Shown piece after piece: positions 18,895 to 27,143 of a stretch of 64,000 nt of DNA. Made by a program: the position numbers and the translations under genes. The notes beneath the pieces are model-generated. The model was not told where the DNA came from. It saw nothing but the letters and a program-made list of their open reading frames with translations, and did not search any database. How positions within the stretch are numbered: the stretch's first letter is position 1; every line of letters starts with the position of its first letter. The stretch comes from an uncultured Bacillaceae bacterium (lineage in GTDB: Bacteria; Bacillota; Bacilli; Bacillales; Caldibacillaceae). The DNA is taken from positions 1-64,000 of the forward strand of contig CALGYZ010000065.1 in the NCBI GenBank assembly GCA_937934645.1, written 5' to 3'.

Positions 18895-18962
18895 ACATTT
18901 ACGGACAATCAGACTCGCATTTCAAAGCTAAATTTATTATATAAGACTGATGTCCGTAAATG
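18895..18962. repeat. Long-arm inverted repeat after the aldolase gene
   Basis: ATTTACGGACAATCAG (from 18897) pairs with CTGATGTCCGTAAAT (to 18961) with one bulged base, across a loop of about 34 bases. No T-run follows, so it is an imperfect terminator at best. It may stabilise the 3' end of the message. The 180 bases after it hold no gene. Confidence 0.5.
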
Positions 18963-19143
18963 CCCCTTCAATAAGCTAATGTGTAACTTAAAAAGCTGGT
19001 TCGTCAATTTAAGAAGTTCGATCACGTAATCTTGGTTGTCAGTTTAAGGATACCTGTAAATACTAGATTTAGCAAGTGATCATCGGAGAGTTCAATTAAA
19101 TTTTTTCGGGCTTTACATTAATCAAGCGTGTTACCTTATTAGC

Positions 19144-19196
19144 GTTAAAAAAACGAAAGTAAGGATGATGAATGTGTATCATTCTTACTTTCGTTT
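19144..19196 (-). terminator. Terminator of the SorC-type regulator gene
   Basis: AACGAAAGTAAG and CTTACTTTCGTT form an 18-pair stem with one mismatch. On the minus strand it is followed by TTTTTTTAA, so it terminates the regulator gene and probably also traffic from the plus-strand operon. Confidence 0.9.
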
Positions 19197-19197
19197 C

Positions 19198-20175
19198 CTA
19201 TTGTAAATAATTCTTCCATACGGGATCTTTTGCGGCTCTTAATATTTCAATGGCTGTTTCATAATCGGAAATTAATACATTGATATATTTTTTCTTTAAC
19301 ATGGCCAATATCGAACGGGTTTTTTGTTTACCCCGAGCCATGGCGATCGCATATGGAGTATCTTGCAGCTTTTCGAGACTTACACTAATTGTCCGGTTGT
19401 ACAAATCACCTTTTAAAATTTTTCCATCACGGTCAAAGAATTGGCAGCAACAATCCCCGATGGCCTCTCGGAGTTTTAAATCCTCTAAATCTTCTTCAGT
19501 CAATAAATCTCTCCATACAGCAGTTCGCGATGAAAGGGGACCTCCGATTCCCACTAATGCAATATCAAGCTGTGCCCAATATTCATGAATTTGTCTGAAA
19601 TATTTTGAGTTCATAATACCGTCCCGTAGTTCCTTTGTTTCCTGTACAGCTGCAGCATTAATAAAGACACTTTGTCCGTTAAAATGTCTGGCGAAATCGT
19701 AAACAATTGTATTCACATGATAAGCCGAATTCACATGGCTCGGACCTCCAACCAGCGGGACAAAGGTTGCTTCCGCCATTTTCGGATTGCCGAATCTGCC
19801 GGTTATTTTTCTTAACGTAGAGCCCCATGAAACACCGACAATGTCATTTTTCTTAATGATCCGTTTTAAAAAGGAAGCAACGGCATTTGCCAGCGCATCA
19901 TCTTTTTCTTCATTTGATGCATGAAGAGGAGGTGAGCATAACAACACTTCTTTCAAATCAAATTTTTCCTTTAAATATAATTCCAGCTCAAAAATTTCAG
20001 GGTCATAGTTCTCGATTTCAAATTTTACAACGCCTTCTTCCTTTGCCTGTTTTAACATCCGGCTGACCGACGACCGGTGAATGGATAGATCCTTGGCGAT
20101 CTCTGATTGGGTCTGATCTTGAATATAATAGAGATATGCTATTCTTGCCAGTAATTTTCTTCTTTGATCCTGCAT
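19198..20175 (-). CDS. SorC/DeoR(CggR)-family sugar-binding transcriptional regulator
   Basis: With the start at ATG 20175 (AGGTGAT upstream) the product is 325 aa, the family norm. An N-terminal HTH (QTQSEIAKDLSIHRSSVSRMLKQAKEEGVV) is followed by a sugar-phosphate isomerase-like effector domain (DIVGVSWGSTLRKI; IALVGIGGP). SorC proteins bind phosphorylated sugars or intermediates such as fructose 1,6-bisphosphate. Lying between the kinase/aldolase operon and the GRE operon, it likely controls one or both. An earlier in-frame start at 20229 lacks a ribosome site. Confidence 0.88.
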   Translation of the reverse strand: MQDQRRKLLARIAYLYYIQDQTQSEIAKDLSIHRSSVSRMLKQAKEEGVVKFEIENYDPEIFELELYLKEKFDLKEVLLCSPPLHASNEEKDDALANAVASFLKRIIKKNDIVGVSWGSTLRKITGRFGNPKMAEATFVPLVGGPSHVNSAYHVNTIVYDFARHFNGQSVFINAAAVQETKELRDGIMNSKYFRQIHEYWAQLDIALVGIGGPLSSRTAVWRDLLTEEDLEDLKLREAIGDCCCQFFDRDGKILKGDLYNRTISVSLEKLQDTPYAIAMARGKQKTRSILAMLKKKYINVLISDYETAIEILRAAKDPVWKNYLQ

Positions 20176-20380
20176 TCTATGATCACCTGTCATATTGATT
20201 AGTCTTTTTGTGATTGCCATTTTCATCAAATCTATTATTAAAGCTGCCAGAATTTATGGATGCAGTCTGATTCTTAGAAAAAAGGAAATCATTCGTATGT
20301 ATTCGCTTAGATGTATATATATTGTTGGAGTTTAATGTAAAGGTGCGGGGGAAATGCAAAAATTTAATTTAGAAGACTTT

Positions 20381-20432
20381 GCAGGTATGCTTTCCCTAAA
20401 AAAGAACCTGTAAAACAGGTAAGCATACCTGC
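20381..20432. repeat. Nested inverted repeat between the SorC and 77-aa genes
   Basis: GCAGGTATGCTT (20381-20392) and AAGCATACCTGC (20421-20432) are perfect 12-base arms. Inside lies a second perfect hairpin, ACCTGT (20406-20411) and ACAGGT (20415-20420). No T-run follows on either strand, so it does not look like a terminator. It may be a regulatory DNA site or a structured RNA. Confidence 0.6.
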
Positions 20433-20510
20433 ATTTAATAGAAGTTTCTGGTTTGTTTGTATTGGTTTACATGATAAATTAAAATTAATTGTTTGCTTAA
20501 CATGTTTCTC

Positions 20511-20744
20511 CTACCCGCATCTTGTGTTATTATCACTGTTGTTATTGGATTGAACTTCACCGATAACGACAACCTCATCCAGTTTGAATTTTTTTATGAA
20601 TTGAGGTGCATGGTCGAGTCTTATGGCAAGGTACGGATCGGCACAACGGGAACCGTCCTCAACTACTGTGCCCAGCCGGCTTAGATCTTTCACAATCACT
20701 CTCTTGTTCACTAAGTTTTCCATCGATTTAAAAGAATGCACCAT
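20511..20744 (-). CDS. Small conserved-looking protein downstream of the GRE, unknown function
   Basis: A 77-aa frame with AAAGGAG seven bases before ATGGTG. The core (LVNKRVIVKDLSRLGTVV, later LDEVVVIGEV) looks like a small beta-barrel resembling a PRC-barrel, with a low-complexity SNNNSDNN tail. It lies 154 bases downstream of the GRE on the same strand, beyond a hairpin. I know of no named family for it. Because of its place it could be an accessory or sensor protein of the GRE system. Confidence 0.5.
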   Translation of the reverse strand: MVHSFKSMENLVNKRVIVKDLSRLGTVVEDGSRCADPYLAIRLDHAPQFIKKFKLDEVVVIGEVQSNNNSDNNTRCG

Positions 20745-20838
20745 TTTTTAACACTCCTTTCATTGTTATGACAGAAGCCGTCAGGGGAATCATTAATATT
20801 CATATATATCCAAATGAAACCGTGATATGATTAATGTT

Positions 20839-20874
20839 GCCCTAAACCGGGACCATTTCCATCCGGTTTAGGGC
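20839..20874 (-). terminator. Hairpin after the GRE gene
   Basis: GCCCTAAACCGG and CCGGTTTAGGGC form a perfect 12-base stem. The minus-strand tail is AACATTAATC, poor in T, so it may act as a partial terminator or processing signal between the GRE and the 77-aa gene. Confidence 0.55.
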
Positions 20875-20897
20875 AGTTTTATATTAATGTATTCTTT

Positions 20898-23342
20898 TTA
20901 AAGAACATGTTCCGTCCGGCCGATAATATCATTTTGGGTGGCAGTAGATAATTCGACGAAGAATGCTGAGTATCCTGCTACCCGGACGATTAAATCCCGG
21001 TGTTTTTCCGGATGCTTTTGTGCATCAAGCAGGGTTTCCTTGGAAACGACGTTATATTGAATATGGTAGCCGTGCAGTCGATCAAAGAATGTTCTCAAAA
21101 GCGCGATTAACTTTTGCTTGTCTTCTTCTTTCATCAATGTTTGCGGATTAACTTTTTGATTTAACAATACACCGCCGACAATTTCTTCTGTCCGTAATTT
21201 CGAGACCGATTTTAATACAGCCGTCGGACCGTTTTGATCCATGTTGTGAGACGGTGAGCAACCTTCAGCAAGCGGTGTCCATGCATTCCGTCCGTCCGGT
21301 GTCGCCATTGTGCTCATCCCTTGGCCGACGTTTGCTGAAATTGAGGATGTGCCGCAATACCGGATTCCACCGATGGGCCCGCGTTTATAACGAGTACTTG
21401 GATATTTTTTAATTTCATCCATATAGCTGTCATAGGCTTTAACAATAAGTTGATCGACATAGTCATCATCATTGCCGTACTTCGGTGCATCATGAATTAA
21501 CATTTCTTGGATTTCCTTGCCGCGTTCACCTTGGAAATCATTCATTAACGCATCCCATAATTCTTCGGTGGTAATTTTTTTCTCTTCAAATACCAACTTT
21601 TTAATGGCGGCTAATGAATCTGCCATATTGGCAATGCCTACCTGTAAGCCGGAAATATAATCATAGACTGCGCCGCCTTCTTTAATTGTTTTTCCTCGGT
21701 TTAAACAATCTTCCATTAATGTAGAACACAGAATATCAGGAACATTTCTTTCCAGCGATAGGTCACAAGCGTTTTCTATAATCACACTGTAGCGGGTGAG
21801 TTCCCTGACAACGTTGTCCCATGCTTTCATCAATTCATCAAAAGATTTCATGTCTTTAAAGTGGCCGTAGCCTTTTGTAAAGCGCTTTCCAGAAACCGGA
21901 TCAATGCCGTCGTTCATGGCAATCAACAAAATTTTCGGGAAGTTCATATAACTCATCCCGGTCGGACGGTACCCCCACTTTCCGGGAACCGCTGTTTCAA
22001 CGCAGCCGATGGCACTGTAATCGTAGGCATCTTCTTCTTTAACGCCTAATTTTATAAAAGATGGAATAATAATTTCATCGTTGTTAAAAGCTGGCATCCC
22101 AAAACCGAGCCGGACAACTTCGATACATTCACGCATAAAGCGTTCGTCCAAACCGGAGTGGTAGCGGACGGTTAAGTTCGGTTGCGGTAATTTGGCTTGG
22201 GCAACACTGCGTAGCACGAGGTACGACATTTTGTTGACTGCATCTTTTTTGTCACGTGTTTGTCCGCCGATGGTCACGTTTTGATAAAGCGGGTTTCCTG
22301 CGCTGCCCAAAGTGTGGGATTGACTGCGTACTTTATTGATCGTTAATGTTTTAATCCATAAGTTCGTCAGCAGCTCAACAGCCTGCTCCTCTGTAATATT
22401 TCCTTTTTCAAGATCCGCTTCCAGGTACGGCTGCATATATTGGTCAAAACGTCCGTAGGAAACGGAATGGCCGTTTGATTCAATTTGAAGAATCAATTGA
22501 ATAAACCAGACGGACTGGATTGCTTCGGCAAAGGTTTCAGCCGGATAGTACGGTACCTTTTTGCAAATTCGGCTGATTTCCCGCAATTCTTTTGCTCTTT
22601 CCGATGTTGCAGTTTCTGCCATTTCTTCGGCCAGTTTAGCATAGCGGGCAGCAAAGTTTTTAACCGCTTTAATCACAATTAACACAGCATCATAAAAATG
22701 GTACTTGTCAATATTTTCGGGTACCGTCAGGTCCAGGTCCTTTTTCAGTTTCTTTGCCCGTTCTTCGTAACCGATCAACCCTTCTTCGAGAACTCTTTTA
22801 TAATTAATCGCGATGTGGCCGTCGCCAGCGTTCATCTTTCCTTCCATGCCAAAAAAGTTTTGCTCGATGAACACTTGACAATAGTCCGGCAATAACGCTT
22901 TGGAATGTTCCCTTAATGTTTTTCCTTTCCAAAATGGGGCAATGGAACGTAATTGTTCTTTTGTTTCTTCAGTGATATAAAATACATCCCCGTCACGCTT
23001 TTCAAATGTATCGAGTTCATCTAATACAAACTCCATTGTATACTCGGGAAAGATCGGTGCGTATCTGTTTCCTGATGCCTGGTTACCGACAATCAAAGTT
23101 TCATCTTCAATGTATATCGTCATGTTCTCCAGAATTTTTTTTAACATGAGGGCACGTTTTAACACAACGGGTTTATGTAAATTTTCTTTGTAAGCTTCCG
23201 TTGTGAGAACAGCTCGTTCGGCACAGATATACGGCTTTTCCGCCAATACGGATTCCCGGTATGCTTTCATCCTTGGGGTTAATTCCCCAAAATAGGATTT
23301 TGTTCCGGATTTTTGAGTGGAAGTTAATGTATTGGTGCTCAT
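20898..23342 (-). CDS. Glycyl radical enzyme, YbiW/PflD-like (formate acetyltransferase/dehydratase superfamily)
   Basis: Starting at ATG 23342 (GGAGG upstream) the protein is 814 aa, typical for this branch. The active-site loop reads SAIGCVETAV, with the thiyl cysteine (C447) followed by the C-x-E glutamate (E449) that marks dehydratase-type GREs rather than pyruvate formate-lyase, which has a Cys-Cys pair. The C-terminal glycyl loop is RVAGYSAFFVEL (G790). The enzyme needs radical activation and works only without oxygen. With an FSA aldolase, sugar kinase and PTS EIIC nearby, the best guess is a 1,5-anhydrohexitol-6-phosphate-opening enzyme like E. coli YbiW/PflD. Glycerol- or propanediol-dehydratase activity is the main alternative. 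Confidence 0.9.
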   Translation of the reverse strand: MSTNTLTSTQKSGTKSYFGELTPRMKAYRESVLAEKPYICAERAVLTTEAYKENLHKPVVLKRALMLKKILENMTIYIEDETLIVGNQASGNRYAPIFPEYTMEFVLDELDTFEKRDGDVFYITEETKEQLRSIAPFWKGKTLREHSKALLPDYCQVFIEQNFFGMEGKMNAGDGHIAINYKRVLEEGLIGYEERAKKLKKDLDLTVPENIDKYHFYDAVLIVIKAVKNFAARYAKLAEEMAETATSERAKELREISRICKKVPYYPAETFAEAIQSVWFIQLILQIESNGHSVSYGRFDQYMQPYLEADLEKGNITEEQAVELLTNLWIKTLTINKVRSQSHTLGSAGNPLYQNVTIGGQTRDKKDAVNKMSYLVLRSVAQAKLPQPNLTVRYHSGLDERFMRECIEVVRLGFGMPAFNNDEIIIPSFIKLGVKEEDAYDYSAIGCVETAVPGKWGYRPTGMSYMNFPKILLIAMNDGIDPVSGKRFTKGYGHFKDMKSFDELMKAWDNVVRELTRYSVIIENACDLSLERNVPDILCSTLMEDCLNRGKTIKEGGAVYDYISGLQVGIANMADSLAAIKKLVFEEKKITTEELWDALMNDFQGERGKEIQEMLIHDAPKYGNDDDYVDQLIVKAYDSYMDEIKKYPSTRYKRGPIGGIRYCGTSSISANVGQGMSTMATPDGRNAWTPLAEGCSPSHNMDQNGPTAVLKSVSKLRTEEIVGGVLLNQKVNPQTLMKEEDKQKLIALLRTFFDRLHGYHIQYNVVSKETLLDAQKHPEKHRDLIVRVAGYSAFFVELSTATQNDIIGRTEHVL

Positions 23343-23363
23343 AAGTATACCTCCTTTATTTTT

Positions 23364-23376
23364 GTTCGTAAGTAAA
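23364..23376 (-). promoter_or_regulatory. Candidate DeoR half-site before the GRE gene
   Basis: GTTCGTAAGTAAA on the plus strand shares GTTCGTAA with the palindrome upstream of the activase gene (24270-24283). It sits between the GRE ribosome site and the DeoR gene, where repressor binding would block GRE expression. Function is inferred from the shared word only. Confidence 0.4.
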
Positions 23377-23424
23377 TAAATTTCTTTCGAAACCATAATA
23401 GCACACAAAAAAATAAACTGTCAA

Positions 23425-24177
23425 CTACGATTTGTTGACAGTTATTACTTTTACGTTATGATTTGTGAGAAATTCGTGAACTTTTTTGTCAATTTGATCA
23501 TCGGTAAATACAGTGGATACTTCATCCACTTGAAATTCGGTTACCAGACTTTTTCGTTCAAATTTCGATGAATCAGTCAAAATAATGGTTTTATTTGCTG
23601 ATTCATATAAATAGCGCGTGGCTTCACTACGCATTAAGTCCGCGGCCATAAAGCCAAGCTCATAATCAAAACCGTCAATGCCTGCGAACAATTTATCGAC
23701 AGAAAAACCGGAAACAGTTTTTTTCACGAGCGGGCCGACATTGACTTGTGAATCCTTTTGATATTCTCCACCGAGCAAAATGATTTTGGCTTGTTCGGAT
23801 TTGCGGATATATGAAGCAATGAAGGCCGAATTTGTAATGATCGTCACATTTTTCTTCGAAGACGCCAGTTCTTCTGCCAGCAATGCACAGGTTGAACCTG
23901 ACTCAATGAGTACGGCTTCACCGTCCTGAACCATCTCAGCGGCTTTTTTGGCAATCCTGCGTTTCAGATTATAATTTTGTGTTAACCGGAAATTAATATC
24001 GTTTTGATTATTAATAACGGCGAAACCGTGTTGACGGGTGATAATTCCCCGTTCTTCCAATTTATCTAGATCTTTGCGTATGGTGACTTTGGAAACGGAC
24101 AGGGCTTTAGCCAGTTCATTGACTTCCACTTTGTTTTTTTTGCTTATGATTTCGATGATTTTTTCTTCCCTGTTCAT
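23425..24177 (-). CDS. DeoR-family sugar-phosphate-responsive repressor
   Basis: The 250-aa protein has the DeoR HTH (VNELAKALSVSKVTIRKDLDKLEERG, residues about 17-42) and the GlpR-type effector domain (VLIESGSTCALLAEELA; INSAF; KTIILTDSSKF). DeoR proteins repress sugar operons and release DNA on binding a phosphorylated sugar. The gene lies directly upstream of the GRE on the same strand and divergent from the activase gene. It therefore probably controls both, with a TTCGTAA-containing operator. AGGAGAGTTTCC precedes the ATG. Confidence 0.9.
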   Translation of the reverse strand: MNREEKIIEIISKKNKVEVNELAKALSVSKVTIRKDLDKLEERGIITRQHGFAVINNQNDINFRLTQNYNLKRRIAKKAAEMVQDGEAVLIESGSTCALLAEELASSKKNVTIITNSAFIASYIRKSEQAKIILLGGEYQKDSQVNVGPLVKKTVSGFSVDKLFAGIDGFDYELGFMAADLMRSEATRYLYESANKTIILTDSSKFERKSLVTEFQVDEVSTVFTDDQIDKKVHEFLTNHNVKVITVNKS

Positions 24178-24269
24178 GGAAACTCTCCTTTAATTACTTT
24201 CCTTATTCATCATTTTAACACAAACGAAACCTGTTAACAAATTTGTTATTTTCAAACAAAAATATTTTA

Positions 24270-24283
24270 TTTACGTTCGTAAA
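24270..24283. promoter_or_regulatory. Candidate DeoR operator in the DeoR/activase divergent region
   Basis: TTTACG-TT-CGTAAA is a palindrome about 37 bases before the activase ATG. A second palindrome, AACAAATTTGTT, lies at about 24236-24247. The shared GTTCGTAA word before the GRE gene supports a common repressor. Confidence 0.5.
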
Positions 24284-24319
24284 CGAGTGTGTTACTCTAT
24301 GAGTAAGGAGTGATGAATT

Positions 24320-25102
24320 ATGACCAAGGAAAAGAAAGGTTTAGTTTTCAATATTCAAAAATTCAGTCTGCACGACGGTCCAGGAATCCGTACCGTTGTC
24401 TTTTTTAAAGGCTGTCCACTGAAATGCAAGTGGTGCAGCAACCCGGAATCTCAATCCGGAACGCCGGAGAAGATGTGGGACCGGGTGAAAAAAACGTATA
24501 AAACCGTAGGGGAATATAAAACGGTTGCTGAAATTATGGAAGAAGTGATGAAGGATGAAGTGTTTTATCAGCAGTCCGGCGGGGGGGTTACGTTATCCGG
24601 CGGAGAAGTTTTAATGCAAGCGGACTTTGCCATTGAACTTTTAAAAGCCTTACGGGCGCAAAACGTACATACGGCCTGTGAAACAACAGGATCGGTCAAG
24701 CCGGAGATTTTCAATGAGTTTATCAAACATGTGGACTTAATCTTTATGGATCTGAAACATTATGATCCGGAAAAACATTATGAAGGAACCGCTGTACATA
24801 ACCAGCAGATCCTGAAAAATATGAAAACTGCTTTGGCTCATCATGAAAACGTGATTATCCGGATTCCGGTCATCCCCGGTTATAATGACTCGATCGAAGA
24901 TGCTGAACAATTTGCCGGTTTACTGGAATCCCTCGGGGCAAAAAACGTTGAATTATTGCCATTTCACCAGTTCGGTTCACAAAAATATAAATATTTAAAC
25001 CGGGAATACGCCTTCGAAGATGTCCCGCAATTGCACACGGAAGATCTTTATGAATACCAGAAAGTGATCGAAGAAAAAAACATAGAATGTCTCGTACGCT
25101 AG
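24320..25102 (+). CDS. Glycyl-radical-enzyme activating enzyme (radical SAM)
   Basis: The 260-aa protein carries the radical-SAM cluster motif CPLKCKWC (C32, C36, C39) after KFSLHDGPGIRTVVFFKGC, and later GGGVTLSGGE, the SAM-binding GGE motif. It should abstract H from the GRE glycine. YbiY/CutD-type activases usually carry a ferredoxin-like insert with extra cysteine clusters right after the radical-SAM motif. Here only about 27 residues without cysteines separate NPESQ from TVGEYKTV, as in compact PflA. The N-terminus nevertheless reads like the YbiY branch. It is divergent from DeoR-GRE. Confidence 0.9.
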   Translation: MTKEKKGLVFNIQKFSLHDGPGIRTVVFFKGCPLKCKWCSNPESQSGTPEKMWDRVKKTYKTVGEYKTVAEIMEEVMKDEVFYQQSGGGVTLSGGEVLMQADFAIELLKALRAQNVHTACETTGSVKPEIFNEFIKHVDLIFMDLKHYDPEKHYEGTAVHNQQILKNMKTALAHHENVIIRIPVIPGYNDSIEDAEQFAGLLESLGAKNVELLPFHQFGSQKYKYLNREYAFEDVPQLHTEDLYEYQKVIEEKNIECLVR

Positions 25103-25188
25103 AGGAAAAAATGGATCTGTGGTTACAGGTGAACTGTTGAGCAATGGGGTTAGCCTGACCGGATGTAGTCCGGCTTTGCCGGTACAAG

Positions 25189-25228
25189 AAAAAAGAGACG
25201 GGCGCATGGATCGCTCATCTCTTTTTTA
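25189..25228. terminator. Bidirectional terminator between the activase and HxlR genes
   Basis: AAAAAAGAGACGGGCG pairs with CGCTCATCTCTTTTTT, giving a T-run in both directions. It serves the activase on the plus strand and HxlR on the minus strand. Confidence 0.85.
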
Positions 25229-25555
25229 ATTTTTGCCTTTTCGTAATTGATGTTTCGTCCCCCATTCATGCATGGCTACTAATATATCTTCTAAAGTTCT
25301 TCCGTATTCAGTAATAGAATATTCAACTTTAGGCGGAACCTGCGGATATACAACCCTTTCAATAATGTCTTCAGCTTCCAGCTCTCTCAAATGTTTCGTC
25401 AGTATTTTCTGCGAAATATGAGGAATACTCCTTTTCAATTCACTGAATCTCATGGTTCCATTTTTCATCAAATGCAATAAAATAATCGGCTTCCACTTTC
25501 CAACAATAATTTCCAGGGCATCTTCAACTCTGCATAATTCCGGTTCAATATCCAT
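25226..25555 (-). CDS. HxlR-family winged-helix transcriptional regulator
   Basis: The 109-aa protein shows the HxlR pattern: CRVEDALEIIVGKWKPIILLHL, then MRFSELKRSIPHISQKILTKHLRELEAEDII and VEYSITEYGR. The conserved N-terminal cysteine (C8) is present; in several members it senses electrophiles or oxidants. It is divergent from the LLM flavin oxidoreductase gene, the usual arrangement for an HxlR protein and its target. Confidence 0.92.
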   Translation of the reverse strand: MDIEPELCRVEDALEIIVGKWKPIILLHLMKNGTMRFSELKRSIPHISQKILTKHLRELEAEDIIERVVYPQVPPKVEYSITEYGRTLEDILVAMHEWGTKHQLRKGKN

Positions 25556-25832
25556 AGCATTCTCTCCGATAGTATCTTTTTGGTTACTATGGAACTTTTA
25601 AGTGCGTACTTCCTAATAACTGCTTTACTGCCTTTAATAACATTAAAATGAAGAATAGGAAACAAGAGGTTACTAAACTTTGAGATTTGTTACTAAACGT
25701 TGGGAACTTTTTCTGGTGTAAATGCATTCGTGCACGTTCGCAGGGCTTCTCTACAGTAAAATTCCGTCAGAAACAATAACTGACATGACAGCTTCCGGAA
25801 TCTGAAAAGCAACAAAAAAGGGTGATGTTGAA

Positions 25833-26912
25833 GTGGTGTTGGCAAAATACCGGATTGATGAAAGCAAAGGGTTGGAGTTTGGAATTTATACGTTAGGAGA
25901 TCATATTCCCGATCCGGCAACAGGAAAACGGATATCTTCTCAACAAAGAATTAATGAAATTATTGAGTTTGCCAAACTTGCAGAACAGGCAGGGGTTGAT
26001 TTTTTTGCGGTGGGTGAGAGTCATCAGGAATATTTCACAACGCAGGCACATACAGTGGTTCTTTCTGCTATTGCCCAGGCAACGGAAAAAATAAAAATCG
26101 GAAGTGCAGCAACGGTTGTCAGCACAGCGGATCCGGTGCGTGTCTATGAAGATTTTGCAACCATTGATTTAATTTCCGATGGCAGGGCTGAGATTGTTGC
26201 CGGCCGGGCTTCACGGACCGGAGTATTTGATTTATTAGGCTATGACGTCCGTGATTATGAGGAACTGTTTGAAGAGAAATTTGAGTTACTGCTGAAAATT
26301 AATGAAGAGGAAGTTGTGAACTGGAGCGGAAAGTTCCGGGCTCCGTTAAAAAACGCGAAAGTCATTCCACGGCCAAAAGAAGGATGGATGCCGATTTGGC
26401 GTGCAGTCGGAGGACGGCCGCCAAGTGCAATCAAAGCAGGAGAACAGGGAGTGCCCATGGATTTGGCAACTTTAGGTGGGCCGGCTTCCACATTCAAAAT
26501 ATCGGTTGATGCATACCGTGAAGCACTCAGACGTTCAGGTTACAATCCGGAAGACTTTCCAGTTGCAACAGCGGGGTTCTTTTACGCAGCAGAAACGACC
26601 CGGGAGGCACAGAGCGAAGCTTATCCTCATATTAATCTTGCAATGGAATTCATTAATGGAAGAGGTTATCCGGAACAACATTTTGCTCAAGGAGCAGCTC
26701 TGCATGATGTGATAAATATTGGCAGTCCGCAACAAATTATTGAAAAAATCCTTTATCAACATGAAATGTTCGGACATCAGCGTTACATTGCCCAAATTGA
26801 TTTGGGAGGAGTGCCGTTCGAAAAATTAATGAAAAATATTGAGTTAATTGGTAATGAAATTTTACCCGCGATCAAGAAATATACCGCAAAGAAAAAGAAG
26901 GCTGAAAAATGA
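25833..26912 (+). CDS. LLM-class (luciferase-like) flavin-dependent oxidoreductase
   Basis: This 359-aa TIM-barrel protein has FAVGESHQEYF, KIKIGSAATVVSTADPVRVYEDFATIDLIS (read in parts) and IVAGRASRTG, the bacterial-luciferase-like flavin pocket. Such enzymes use reduced FMN in monooxygenation or reduction. The start is GTG 25833 or, more in line with relatives, TTG 25839 (MAKYRIDE). The divergent HxlR regulator probably controls it. A short coding-like stretch after the stop (GVVFGRGAGANPAKKLGLDE, to 27031) may be the end of an eroded reductase partner. Confidence 0.88.
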   Translation: MVLAKYRIDESKGLEFGIYTLGDHIPDPATGKRISSQQRINEIIEFAKLAEQAGVDFFAVGESHQEYFTTQAHTVVLSAIAQATEKIKIGSAATVVSTADPVRVYEDFATIDLISDGRAEIVAGRASRTGVFDLLGYDVRDYEELFEEKFELLLKINEEEVVNWSGKFRAPLKNAKVIPRPKEGWMPIWRAVGGRPPSAIKAGEQGVPMDLATLGGPASTFKISVDAYREALRRSGYNPEDFPVATAGFFYAAETTREAQSEAYPHINLAMEFINGRGYPEQHFAQGAALHDVINIGSPQQIIEKILYQHEMFGHQRYIAQIDLGGVPFEKLMKNIELIGNEILPAIKKYTAKKKKAEK

Positions 26913-27038
26913 AAACCGGAGACAGATCAGGTTCTACATGCATGAAAATTTAGGGATGATGGGGTAGTTTTTGGTCGTGGAGCCGGGGCAAATCCAGCAA
27001 AAAAGCTAGGTCTTGATGAACTCCATAAATGAGAATGT

Positions 27039-27066
27039 ACCCCCCGGCCAAATGACGGGGTTTTTA
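27039..27066 (+). terminator. Terminator after the LLM oxidoreductase
   Basis: ACCCC pairs with GGGGT and is followed by TTTTT. Confidence 0.7.
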
Positions 27067-27143
27067 ACTCATCCGGGAATTACATTAAAATTTACAATCA
27101 TTCATGTTACATTGATGGTAACCATGAGGATCCATGAGGTGAA

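Noticed and set aside
20898..23342. Pyruvate formate-lyase (PflB)
   Set aside because: The active-site loop is G-C-V-E rather than the Cys-Cys pair of PFL, and the neighbours are sugar genes.
23343..23408. 22-codon upstream extension of the GRE
   Set aside because: The ribosome site lies within it, just before ATG 23342.
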